Origin: Finegoldia magna ATCC 29328 | GTDB taxonomy: Bacteria; Bacillota; Clostridia; Tissierellales; Peptoniphilaceae | Assembly (NCBI RefSeq): GCF_000010185.1 | Contig: NC_010371.1 | Location: 124,001-188,000 of the forward strand | Length of the DNA: 64,000 nucleotides | Direction of reading: 5' to 3' | Part shown: positions 25,464 through 33,129 of the stretch, one piece after another | Layout of the letters: every line of letters starts with the position of its first letter | Numbering within the stretch: the stretch's first letter is position 1 | Position numbers and translations under genes: made by a program | Notes under the pieces: model-generated | What the model saw: only the letters and a program-made list of their open reading frames with translations | Database searches by the model: none | Told to the model about the DNA's origin: nothing

Positions 25464-25961
25464 TTAGTTACCTTTAATCTGATTGCTCGGCCCTTTGTCT
25501 TCTTTAACAGATACTGTTTTCCCTTTTTTATCTTCGACAACTATCTTCCCGCACTCTTTTTCTTTTATTTCATTTTTCTTAGGTCTTACAGCTAAAGATT
25601 CGCCTCTTTCTTTCTCAGGTGTAGACGGCAACACTTTTTCATCTTTCGTAGCTTTCTTTATTCCTGTCTCGTTCTTGTAGCCATTAGTTTTAGACTCATT
25701 TTTATCTTTATTGGTAACTTTAATTTGATTGTTATCTTTATTTATTTCTAATTTAGGTTTTGTCGAATTTTCTTCTTTAACTCTTTCTTTCTGCTTTATG
25801 ATATTGTCTTTCTTTTCTTTTTCTTTTTTCTTTAAACTGATGAACGAAGCACCTTTTTCAGGTTCGAGTACATTTTCATCGTTTTTAGAATCTTTGGATG
25901 AACAACCCGCTAAAAGAAGCATTGTAATTAAAGCCATAACTAATAATTTATGTTTTTTCAA
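25464..25961 (-). CDS. Lys/Glu-rich lipoprotein
   Basis: 165 residues from a TTG at 25961. I chose this start because the predicted promoter at 25987 leaves no room for the longer frame and because it yields a compact lipoprotein signal: KKHKLLVMALITMLLLAGC with lipobox LAGC. The mature part is almost entirely Lys/Glu/Asn/Asp, low-complexity and probably disordered or helical, with no enzymatic motif. As first gene of the pilus operon it may be a wall-spanning spacer or assembly factor, but the function is unknown. Confidence 0.65.
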   Translation of the reverse strand: MKKHKLLVMALITMLLLAGCSSKDSKNDENVLEPEKGASFISLKKKEKEKKDNIIKQKERVKEENSTKPKLEINKDNNQIKVTNKDKNESKTNGYKNETGIKKATKDEKVLPSTPEKERGESLAVRPKKNEIKEKECGKIVVEDKKGKTVSVKEDKGPSNQIKGN

Positions 25962-25986
25962 AATATTTTCACATCCTTCCACCCTT

Positions 25987-26016
25987 GTTATACCCACAGA
26001 AGATACACGATTGAGA
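25987..26016 (-). promoter_or_regulatory. Shared GTGGGTATAAC promoter, site 2 (pilus operon)
   Basis: On the minus strand TCAA (plus 26011-26014) lies 13 nt before GTGGGTATAAC (plus 25987-25997), then AAGGGTGGAAGG leads to the lipoprotein TTG start at 25961. It drives the lipoprotein, class B sortase, pilin, class C sortase, small anchored protein and adhesin genes. Confidence 0.65.
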
Positions 26017-26092
26017 AGTTCCAGATAAACAGGCAAGAGCAACTGTCATAAACAACAAAATAACAATGTAACAAGCTAATTTATAACGGGTA

Positions 26093-26098
26093 TATAAT
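26093..26098 (+). promoter_or_regulatory. -10 box of divergent plus-strand gene
   Basis: TATAAT lies 32 nt upstream of the ATG at 26131 and is preceded by CGGGTA, faintly recalling the GGGTATA core of the opposite-strand promoter ~80 bp away. No good -35 is visible. Confidence 0.45.
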
Positions 26099-26130
26099 AA
26101 AAACAAAAAAAGAAAGCAAAGGAGAAAACC

Positions 26131-26886
26131 ATGCACAACCAATATGTAGACGATTTAAATAGAGGTAGCCAAGTAGCTTACGAGTTTTTTAGAGTTTTAG
26201 GAAATGTTACATCGTATTTAAATCAAAACTTAATGAATCTTAATAAACATTTAAATATAGGAAACAACGAAAATAAAGACAAATATTCTGAAGTTTTAAA
26301 ATCATATTCTGAATTAAATCCCGATGATTATAACATCATAAAAAGCTATGACAATTTACAGGATTCTTTGACTAAAAATGAAAACAGAGAAAACAATATC
26401 GAAAACAAAAATATCGATGAAGGTGATATCGAATTTAATCACTTATATAAGAATTTATCTAATGTTGAAAAACTATTAGAAAAGCTTAAAGAAAACTTTA
26501 ATGTCGAAGATTTTGAAAAACTAAAAGAAGAATTATCAACAATTACAGAAGATTTTAACTCTAGCATTGACGAGCTATCAAAAAAAATAAGCGATGACTT
26601 TTATAGTGGGAAAATATCAAAATTAGAGTATACGGATTTAACAGATAAAATTGACAGCGTTTGTTATGAAATAAAAAACATAAACGCTTCTGAAAAAATT
26701 GAAGAAAACTTTCAAAACATTTATGACAATATGCAAGACTATAACCTAGATCAAAATAGCCTTGATTATATAGATTATAGGGATTATAACGACTTTTACA
26801 ATGTCGAAAATGATTTTAACGAAAAAACATTAGATAAAGAAAACAAAAACATATTAGATAATGATGATGTTGAAAGAGAAATATAA
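26131..26886 (+). CDS. Acidic helical protein of unknown function
   Basis: 251 residues, Asn/Asp/Glu-rich, predicted helical and coiled-coil (about 100-200), with no signal peptide, membrane segment or known domain. It has a strong AAAGGAG ribosome site and a plus-strand terminator at 26931. It is the only complete plus-strand gene, transcribed divergently from the pilus operon, which is a common position for a regulator; but no DNA-binding motif is evident. It stands apart from the IS island that starts beyond it. Confidence 0.6.
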   Translation: MHNQYVDDLNRGSQVAYEFFRVLGNVTSYLNQNLMNLNKHLNIGNNENKDKYSEVLKSYSELNPDDYNIIKSYDNLQDSLTKNENRENNIENKNIDEGDIEFNHLYKNLSNVEKLLEKLKENFNVEDFEKLKEELSTITEDFNSSIDELSKKISDDFYSGKISKLEYTDLTDKIDSVCYEIKNINASEKIEENFQNIYDNMQDYNLDQNSLDYIDYRDYNDFYNVENDFNEKTLDKENKNILDNDDVEREI

Positions 26887-26930
26887 AAGATAAGTTTTTG
26901 GGAGAATAGAACAAGTTTTTAGGAGAAGAA

Positions 26931-26977
26931 GAGGGTGTGTCAGAATGATTAAATTTTGATACACTCTCTTATTTTTT
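26931..26977 (+). terminator. Terminator of plus-strand gene
   Basis: GAGGGTGTGTCA (26931-26942) pairs with TGATACACTCTC (26957-26968) over 12 bp with two G-U pairs, followed by TTATTTTTT. From 26978 to 27089 I see nothing beyond AT-rich sequence; the last ~20 nt before 27090 should specify the guide of the adjacent TnpB element. Confidence 0.75.
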
Positions 26978-27089
26978 CATAATTTCCTATAACTTTGATG
27001 AATACTCAAACCCAAGCTGCTTATTTATTAATACAATTTTTACGTTTAACGCAATTTTTTTTGAAAAAGAGCACACAAAACTAAGCCTA

Positions 27090-28500
27090 GTGAACTACCC
27101 ACCACTTAAAGCTTAACAGCTTTTGAAGTGGGGGCTTCTTGCTTCATTCTCTACTGCGATAAATCTGATTGATAAATCAAAACAGATTAATCGTCTTACA
27201 CAAAGTCCACAAGCGTAACTTCGGCTAGTTCCTAGCCTACGAATATATTATTTTAGGCTACCATTTCTTTTAGTAGTCTTAGTCCTTCTTTTTTTATGTT
27301 TATTGCAGCGTTCAAGTCTCTATCAATGACATTTCCGCACTCACAAATATAAGTTCTTTCGTTTAATGGTATTTTCTTTTTAGCACCACAAACACTACAT
27401 ATCTGACTTGACGGAAACCACTTATCGACTTTGATAAAGTATTTTCCTCTATCATTTAGCTTGTATGCTAAGAAATTTAAGAACATACCATATCCGTTAT
27501 CCATAGTGGCTTTTCCGTTTTTAAACCCTTTATTAGACATATTTCTCATATTAAGATTTTCTACACATACGATATCATAACGATTGGCTATCTCGTTAGA
27601 CTTTTTGTGCAGATTATCTAGTCTTTGGTTTGAGATATGTCTATGAATCTTATTGACCTTTTTAAGTTGTTTTAAGTAGTTATTTGACTTAGTTTCGTTC
27701 TTTTTAGAGCCTATTTTACGAGACAAACGTCTTTGTTCTTTCGCAAGTTTCTTATGACTTTCACGATAAAATTTATGATTATCTCCTACATTACCAAAGC
27801 TATCCATATACAAACCATCTGACTTATAATCTAGTCCTATACAATTATCAAAGTTAGTAATCTTGTCTATATTTTCTTCATACTCAAAGATAACAGACAC
27901 AAAATAAAGACCATCTGTAGTTTGAAAAATTGTTGCTGATTTTAATTTCCAATCAGATTTAGGTTGTCTATGAATCTTAGCTTTAACAAAGCCTGCTTTC
28001 GGTAGTTTTATTGCGTTATCCGTAATAGCTATAGTTCCATTTTGATTATTAGTAGTGTATGATTTTCTTGATTTCTTTAATGACTTAAACTTAGGATAAC
28101 CACCCTTTTTATTGAAAAATCTCTTATATGCAAGTTCTAAGTCAAGATATACATTGGCAAGGGCTAATGAATCAACCTCTTTAAGATAAGGATATTCAGA
28201 TTTATATAAAGCAGGTGTATTTTTAACAGATTTTCCAGTTTCTTTATATGATTTTTCTCTATCACAAAGCATCAAGTTCCAGATTTTTCTACAACATCCA
28301 AAGCATTTAGAAAAGTATATTTCTTGTTCAGTCGTTGGATATAATCTGTATTTTATTGCTTTGTTTTTTACTCCTTTTTTCTTTCTCATCCTTTTCTCCT
28401 TGCTTATGCTATAAATTTGTTATAAATTCAATAGTTACGCATTGTTCACCGAAATTCATCCCCCACCTATAGAGGATGGGGGATTTTTTTCTCAATGCGT
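27090..28500 (-). mobile_element. TnpB-only IS200/IS605-type element with end hairpins
   Basis: The right end (27090-27145) has the family's imperfect palindrome (CCACTT / AAGTGGGGG around a stem-loop) and begins GTGAACTACCC. The left end has the perfect stem ATCCCCCA/TGGGGGAT (28458-28484) nested inside the 8-bp inverted repeat CAATGCGT / ACGCATTG (28437-28500). Between tnpB and the right end (27145-27252) lies non-coding sequence expected to hold the omega RNA scaffold. No tnpA is present. It abuts a broken IS1182 copy. Confidence 0.75.
27253..28389 (-). CDS. tnpB: TnpB RNA-guided nuclease
   Basis: 378 residues. It shows RuvC-I IGLDYKSDG, RuvC-II VENLNMRNM, a zinc finger CSVCG...CECG (second half CxC rather than CxxC) and RuvC-III DRDLNAAINI. 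The N-terminus KYRLYPTTEQE is typical. It is catalytically complete by inspection. It is the third tnpB in the window and again distinct from the others, so three separate TnpB elements have entered this element. Confidence 0.9.
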   Translation of the reverse strand: MRKKKGVKNKAIKYRLYPTTEQEIYFSKCFGCCRKIWNLMLCDREKSYKETGKSVKNTPALYKSEYPYLKEVDSLALANVYLDLELAYKRFFNKKGGYPKFKSLKKSRKSYTTNNQNGTIAITDNAIKLPKAGFVKAKIHRQPKSDWKLKSATIFQTTDGLYFVSVIFEYEENIDKITNFDNCIGLDYKSDGLYMDSFGNVGDNHKFYRESHKKLAKEQRRLSRKIGSKKNETKSNNYLKQLKKVNKIHRHISNQRLDNLHKKSNEIANRYDIVCVENLNMRNMSNKGFKNGKATMDNGYGMFLNFLAYKLNDRGKYFIKVDKWFPSSQICSVCGAKKKIPLNERTYICECGNVIDRDLNAAINIKKEGLRLLKEMVA

Positions 28501-28522
28501 GTTAAAAAATCTCGTTTTTTAA

Positions 28523-30134
28523 TTAAGAGGCTTTTGTATATTTGATTATTTCGTATTGATTATTCAATAATTTTTTATGTAACTTGTTTAAATTAATTCC
28601 AAGAACTAACAAGTTAACATCACAAAGTACTCCTTTTAGTCCTCTATGTCTAAATCTATCGTATTCAAGTCCTTCTTTCATTTTTGAAAACATTCCTTCA
28701 GCTTGAATTGATCTATTCAATCTCTCGTCTATACCTTCTTCAGAGGTTATGTTTTCGCATGACTCTAATCTTAGTTTGTTGAATTCTTCGTTATATCTTA
28801 AGGATTTTGTTTGTGGATTATCTTTTTTTGAATATTTGTTACACTGTTTTTGGTAAGGACAGTTGTTACATTCAAAACATCTATATACTCTTTGAACTTC
28901 TTTAAATCCGCTTTTTCTTGTGTATACTCTATCTTTTTGTCTTATTAATTTCTTATTGTTAGCACAAATGTAGTAGTCATTATCTTCATCATAAATCATA
29001 TTTTCTCTTTTGCTTATATCTTTTTTGAATTTTCTTGTTTTTGATATTTCGTAGTTTGATGGTTTTATGAAGGCTCTAAGGTTATGTTCTTTTAGGTATG
29101 TGTAATTTTCTATTGATTCGTATCCTGAGTCACATACTATTTTGTCTAATTTCTCTTTATATTTTGGACTTAGTTTTCTTAAGAACAATGCAAGTGTGTG
29201 CATATCGCTTGGATGGTGTGAACCGTACACTCCTACTACAAATTGACCTGTTGATGCAAGTTGTATATTGTATGCTGGTTTTAACTTGTATATTGTATGC
29301 TGGTTTTAACTGACCGTTTTTCATATGATCTTCTTTCATTCTCATAAAGGTTGCATCATGGTCTGTTTTTGAATATGAATTTCTTTCTCCCATTATGTTT
29401 AGATGATTTTCATATTCGTCTAATTTATTTATCCAGGATTCGTAAGTTTCAAAATCTCTTTGTATTTGTGTTTTTCTTTTTCCTCTTACACAGACAAATT
29501 CTATGTTTTTAGCGTCTTTTTTTACTGATTTAAATTCTTGTTCTATTAGACTTTTTACGGTTTTTAGAGGTGTTTTAAAATCTAAATTAAAATGGTTTAT
29601 GATTTTAATTCTTAGATTTTCTTGATATTTAAGAATAGCTTTTTCCCACACAAATGTATATCTATTTACGTATGCTTCTACTTTTGTTCCATCGATGTAT
29701 ATACTTGATAGGTCTATGTGTCCATCTTCAACAAGTATTTTAGTATTTTCTGATAGTATTTCTTCAATGAATGGCTCTAGTCTTTTTCTATATCTGTTAA
29801 TTGTTGCGTGATCTGGAGCTTTTTTGCCATTAAGCAAATATTTAGCTCTAAGGTCAAATTTACAAAACTTTTCTATTTCTCTTGAAGAAAATTTCCCTTC
29901 ACTGTAGCAGTAGATTAGAACTTGAAGCATTGTGATTGGGTCAACAGCTGGTTTTCTTCCTAAATTGGAGTACGATTTTATTAGTTTATTTAAATCCATC
30001 CTTTCTACTAAATTTTGTACTAAACCAACTTTCCCATCATCATCAAAGCAAGTTTGTGTGTTAAAGTTCAAACTTAGTTGCAAAACTGAACGATTTAAGG
30101 TAAGCTTATTTTGATAAAATGATTTGGTGTTCAT
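28523..30134 (-). pseudogene. IS1182 transposase, broken by 25-bp duplication
   Basis: The N-terminal part (30134 to about 29310) contains the DUF772-like segment ([30 protein letters not shown]), [14 protein letters not shown]-like and [10 protein letters not shown] motifs. The C-terminal part (from about 29260) contains VCDSGYESIENYTYL and the CxxC-type region ending the IS1182 transposase. The two halves are in different frames because a 25-nt unit is duplicated at 29261-29310. Removing one copy restores [20 protein letters not shown] in a single frame, giving a full-length transposase of ~530 residues. The lesion is thus precise and recent; the copy should be inactive unless it slips back. 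Confidence 0.9.
29261..29310. repeat. Perfect 25-bp tandem duplication in transposase
   Basis: The unit beginning TTGTATATTG and ending GGTTTTAAC occurs at 29261-29285 and 29286-29310 without mismatch. 25 bp shifts the reading frame by one. Confidence 0.95.
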
Positions 30135-30204
30135 AACTTTATTTTATCAAAAAAAAAACGGCTCGCATATGATGTGTACCCATAAAACTGGACACAATAT
30201 TTAA

Positions 30205-30999
30205 TTAATTAGTTGTAGTGGATGCTAACCTATACTTTGTAGGTGGCATCCATTTTGTTTTCTTCTGAATTCTTTCGTTATTGTAATAATAGATGTATTT
30301 TTCTATTGCTTTCGAAAATTCTTCAAAAGAGTTATAGCTCTTTTCGTAACCATAATAAACTTCATTTTTTAATCTTCCAAAAAATGTTTCCATAATTGAA
30401 TTATCATAACAATTACCTTTTCTTGACATTGATTGGATAATACCATGTTTCTTGAGCTCTCTTATATAATATTTATGTTGGTATTGCCAACCTTGATCTG
30501 AATGCAATATTAAGTTATTTAGTATTGGAAATTTGTTAAATGCTTTCATTAGCATATTAGATATTTGCTCTAAATTAGGACTTAAGGATAAGTCATAAGA
30601 GATTATTTCATTTGTATACATATCAAGTATTGGAGAAATGTAGCATTTACCCCATGAAAAGTTAAATTGAGATACATCAGTACTCCATTTTTGTAATGGC
30701 TTATTAGCTTTAAAATTTCTGTCTATTATATTATCAGCAATCTTTCCTACTTTCCCTTTGTATGAATGATATTTTTCTCTAGGTCTTTTGCCAAATAGTT
30801 TTAATTCATGCATTATTCTCTGTACTTTTTTATGATTTATTGTATATCCTTGATTCAATAATTCCCTATATACTCTTCTTACACCATATCTTCCTTTATG
30901 ATTGTTAAATATATCAAATATTTTATTTTCTATATTTTTATTTCTAATCTTAACAGCATCAACTTTATTAATTTCAAAGTAGTATGTTGATTTTGGCAA
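30205..30999 (-). CDS. IS3-family transposase OrfB (DDE catalytic part)
   Basis: 264 residues as a free-standing frame; the same frame continues upstream to the frameshift site, adding KKLKEKGYRLKYLLIAIDL, so the active product is the OrfAB fusion. It contains an HTH_21 domain (NHKGRYGVRRVYREL) and the rve integrase core with WSTDVSQF (D), LHSDQGWQY (D) and NSIMETFFGRLKNE (E). All three catalytic acids are present, so it should be active. Confidence 0.9.
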   Translation of the reverse strand: MPKSTYYFEINKVDAVKIRNKNIENKIFDIFNNHKGRYGVRRVYRELLNQGYTINHKKVQRIMHELKLFGKRPREKYHSYKGKVGKIADNIIDRNFKANKPLQKWSTDVSQFNFSWGKCYISPILDMYTNEIISYDLSLSPNLEQISNMLMKAFNKFPILNNLILHSDQGWQYQHKYYIRELKKHGIIQSMSRKGNCYDNSIMETFFGRLKNEVYYGYEKSYNSFEEFSKAIEKYIYYYNNERIQKKTKWMPPTKYRLASTTTN

Positions 31000-31022
31000 A
31001 TCAATAGCTATTAAAAGATATT

Positions 31023-31589
31023 TTAGTCTGTAGCCTTTTTCTTTGAGTTTTTTGACAATCGCTGCTTTTTCGCCTTGAGTTGCGCAGCGTAGTTCTTTTC
31101 TCTCAAGGCGATTTCTTTTTTTATTATTTCATTTTCTGCCTTTATATATTCATTTTCTGCTCTCAATCTTATGAGTTCTTCTCTTTCGGATTCATTAAGT
31201 TTTTTTGCTTCATGGATATTCGTTTTTTTCATGGTTGTATTCTTAGGTTTACGACCTTTCTTTTTATTTACAAGACCATTATATCCATAAATTTTATACT
31301 TGTTAACCCATGAATAAAGTTGTCCACGATTAATTCCTATTTCAATTGCTACAGAACCTATTGTGTTTCCAGCTAATACTTTGCTTACCACTTCTAGCTT
31401 TTCATCAGTTGTCCACTCGATATTATTTCCATGTTTTAAAATTTCTGGACCATGCTTTTCTTCTAACTTAAACCATTCTTTAATTGTGTCATGAAATCTC
31501 TTTTCTTTAACTCCTTCAGGTGTATCCGCCCATCTTCCTTCTCTGTACAACTGTACGCATTCTTTTTTAAATTCATAACTATATTTCAT
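31023..31589 (-). CDS. IS3-family OrfA, helix-turn-helix subunit
   Basis: 188 residues from the ATG at 31589, preferred because AAGGAGGG lies 6 nt upstream. It contains two helix-turn-helix units (KYSYEFKKECVQLYREG and GNTIGSVAIEIGINRGQLYSWV) and a C-terminal leucine-zipper-like coil, as expected for IS150-group OrfA, which binds the inverted repeats. Its stop lies 23 nt upstream of the annotated OrfB ATG, and the frames are linked by -1 frameshifting. Confidence 0.9.
   Translation of the reverse strand: MKYSYEFKKECVQLYREGRWADTPEGVKEKRFHDTIKEWFKLEEKHGPEILKHGNNIEWTTDEKLEVVSKVLAGNTIGSVAIEIGINRGQLYSWVNKYKIYGYNGLVNKKKGRKPKNTTMKKTNIHEAKKLNESEREELIRLRAENEYIKAENEIIKKEIALREKNYAAQLKAKKQRLSKNSKKKATD
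31047..31053 (-). other. Programmed -1 frameshift site A_AAA_AAC
   Basis: In the OrfA frame the minus strand reads TCA AAA AAC. Slipping back one base continues into the OrfB frame with no stop. A_AAA_AAC is a classical IS3-family slippery heptamer. Confidence 0.8.
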
Positions 31590-31683
31590 AAAAATACCCT
31601 CCTTACTGGTTTGTCCAGTAAAGAGGGTACATATCAATATGCGTAGGCCGTTTTTTGCTTTATTCTATTTTGCAACAGTACCT

Positions 31684-31718
31684 TACTTTACAACTACTTG
31701 TACTCCTTTGAGTATGTC
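31684..31718 (-). pseudogene. Orphan 35-bp copy of the repeat-protein gene's 3' end
   Basis: These 35 bases are identical to 32393-32427, which encode the last residues (HTQRSTSSCKV) of the 26-residue-repeat protein. They follow the NERD stop directly. The rest of that second copy is missing, and IS3 lies 53 bp further on, so a duplicated repeat-protein/NERD unit has probably been trimmed. Confidence 0.75.
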
Positions 31719-31723
31719 GAATG

Positions 31724-32350
31724 TTATTTTTTTATTTCTTTTAAATTTTTTACATGCTCTCTATTACTTATATTTAGTTTGTTTTCTTCGATTAACTTCA
31801 ATATATTATCAACATCTGTTTCGTTTATTATTTCTGTTGATGAAAGTTCTTCAATATTTTTAGCTACTTGTGATATTTTGCAAACTACAGAATTTTTCAC
31901 TTCAAATTTGATTTCAGCTTCTGGTGAAAAAGCTACTATTGAAAAATATCTCATGTCAGGATAAGAATCTTGTATAATTGATTCAACTGCTTTTATGTGG
32001 GCGTAATTTTGCAAAATAGGATTCATGAAGTTTGTTTTATTTCCATAAATATTTTGCGTCCACTTTTTTGCGTGTTCTGATCCATAAATCCAACCTTTAT
32101 AATTTTTGGTTTCGACTGAAAATATACCATATCTTGAAACGACTAGGTGATCAATTTGTGTAGTTTTTGTATTACCTTGTTTGTTTTCTAAAACAAGGTT
32201 GTTTATAATTCTGTATTTTTCTTTATCAAGACTATTTAGTTTGATTTTTACAGCTGATTCACCCATAGCACCCTTTAGACGTGGTAGCAAGAGTTTAAGA
32301 ATTACACAAAAAGCTAAAAATAATCCTAAAATGATGTAGATATTGTCCAT
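31724..32350 (-). CDS. Membrane-tethered NERD-domain nuclease-related protein
   Basis: 208 residues: one N-terminal membrane helix (about 4-21), then a NERD domain with GESAVKIKLNSL, the PD-(D/E)xK-like core TQIDHLVVS...FSVETKNYKG and a downstream QNYAHIKAVES helix. NERD proteins are predicted nucleases whose roles are mostly unknown. A paralogue of the same length and layout lies in the secretion operon (46492). It is the third gene after the GTGGGTATAAC promoter at 34882, following the repeat protein with ~33 nt between. Confidence 0.82.
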   Translation of the reverse strand: MDNIYIILGLFLAFCVILKLLLPRLKGAMGESAVKIKLNSLDKEKYRIINNLVLENKQGNTKTTQIDHLVVSRYGIFSVETKNYKGWIYGSEHAKKWTQNIYGNKTNFMNPILQNYAHIKAVESIIQDSYPDMRYFSIVAFSPEAEIKFEVKNSVVCKISQVAKNIEELSSTEIINETDVDNILKLIEENKLNISNREHVKNLKEIKK

Positions 32351-32383
32351 AATAATTTCCTTTACATAAAATATATATTCTTT

Positions 32384-33106
32384 TTAGTCTACTACTTTAC
32401 AACTACTTGTACTCCTTTGAGTATGTCCACGCATACTCCACATTGTCAGATAGTCTAACTCTGGATTAGCACATAACGTGATATCTAGTCCACGCTTCAA
32501 ACCTACACGAAGCATACCCATTTGAGCTGCATCAAATTCAGGCTTTGCATATACGCTAACATCAACACCACTCTCTAACCCATATCTGATTTGTTGCATT
32601 TGTCTCCTGCCGAAATCAGGTTTAGCATATACACTAACATCAAGCCCTTTCTCCAACCCCAACCTTATTTGTTCCATTTGCCAATTATCAAACTCTGGCT
32701 TAGCATAAATACTAACATCAAGCCCTTGTTCCAGACCTAACCCAATTTGTTCCATTTGCCAATCATCAAAATCAGACTTAGCATATATACTCAAATCAAT
32801 CCCTTTTTCTAAACCGAATCTGATTTCTTCCATTTGCCAGCTATTAAATTTTGGCTTAGCATATACACTAACATCAATATCGCCTTCTAATCCCAATCTA
32901 ATCTCTTCCATTTGCCAGCCGTCATATTCAGGTTTAGCATATATACTAACGTCAACACCGTTTTCTAACCCTAGCCTAATTTGCAACATTTGCCAACTAT
33001 CAAAATCAGGTTTTGCATACACACTAACATCTAGTCCTTGTTCTAATCCTAGTTTTATTTGTTCTACTTGCAATTTATCGAATTGCGATAAATCTAATTC
33101 CGTCAT
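32384..33106 (-). CDS. Protein made of nine 26-residue QMxxIRxGLExGxDVS repeats
   Basis: 240 residues, built almost entirely from ~8-9 tandem 26-residue repeats of the form FDxWQMEQIRLGLExGxDVSxYAKPE, with a short tail RGHTQRSTSSCKVVD. Each repeat probably forms two helices and a turn, giving an alpha-solenoid. There is no signal peptide or membrane helix. I have seen this repeat type only in uncharacterised proteins of clostridial mobile elements and know no function; a protein-binding scaffold is the simplest guess. It has a strong GGGGAGAGG ribosome site and sits between a surface protein and a NERD nuclease. Confidence 0.75.
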   Translation of the reverse strand: MTELDLSQFDKLQVEQIKLGLEQGLDVSVYAKPDFDSWQMLQIRLGLENGVDVSIYAKPEYDGWQMEEIRLGLEGDIDVSVYAKPKFNSWQMEEIRFGLEKGIDLSIYAKSDFDDWQMEQIGLGLEQGLDVSIYAKPEFDNWQMEQIRLGLEKGLDVSVYAKPDFGRRQMQQIRYGLESGVDVSVYAKPEFDAAQMGMLRVGLKRGLDITLCANPELDYLTMWSMRGHTQRSTSSCKVVD

Positions 33107-33129
33107 TATCCTCTCCCCTTTTTAAATTT

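Larger units (their letters stand above)
28505..30165 (-). mobile_element. IS1182-family insertion sequence, inactivated
   Basis: One transposase gene of IS1182 type occupies 28523-30134. The flanks carry short CGTTTTTT-type inverted ends (about 28511 and 30160, approximate). It is wedged between the TnpB element and an intact IS3 element. The transposase is frameshifted by a 25-bp tandem duplication. Confidence 0.7.
30175..31631 (-). mobile_element. IS3-family (IS150-like) insertion sequence, intact
   Basis: 1457 bp with imperfect terminal inverted repeats: TGTACCC..AAAACTGGACA at 30175 and TGTACCC..TTACTGGACA inward from 31631. It carries orfA, orfB and a canonical frameshift site. The 3-bp flanks (ATG and TAT) do not match, so no target duplication is seen, possibly because of later rearrangement. 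Confidence 0.85.

Noticed and set aside
26093-26098. Sixth copy of the shared promoter on the plus strand
   Set aside because: It reads CGGGTATATAAT, not GTGGGTATAAC, and lacks the YCAA element at 12-14 nt; treated as an ordinary -10 box.
26931-26977. Terminal inverted repeat of an IS
   Set aside because: The GTGTGTCA/TGATACAC arms resemble some IS ends, but they form one compact hairpin followed by T residues right after a gene, fitting a terminator.
32430-33100. 78-bp periodicity considered as a non-coding iteron array
   Set aside because: The period equals 26 codons and the frame is continuous with a strong ribosome site, so the repeats are protein-coding.
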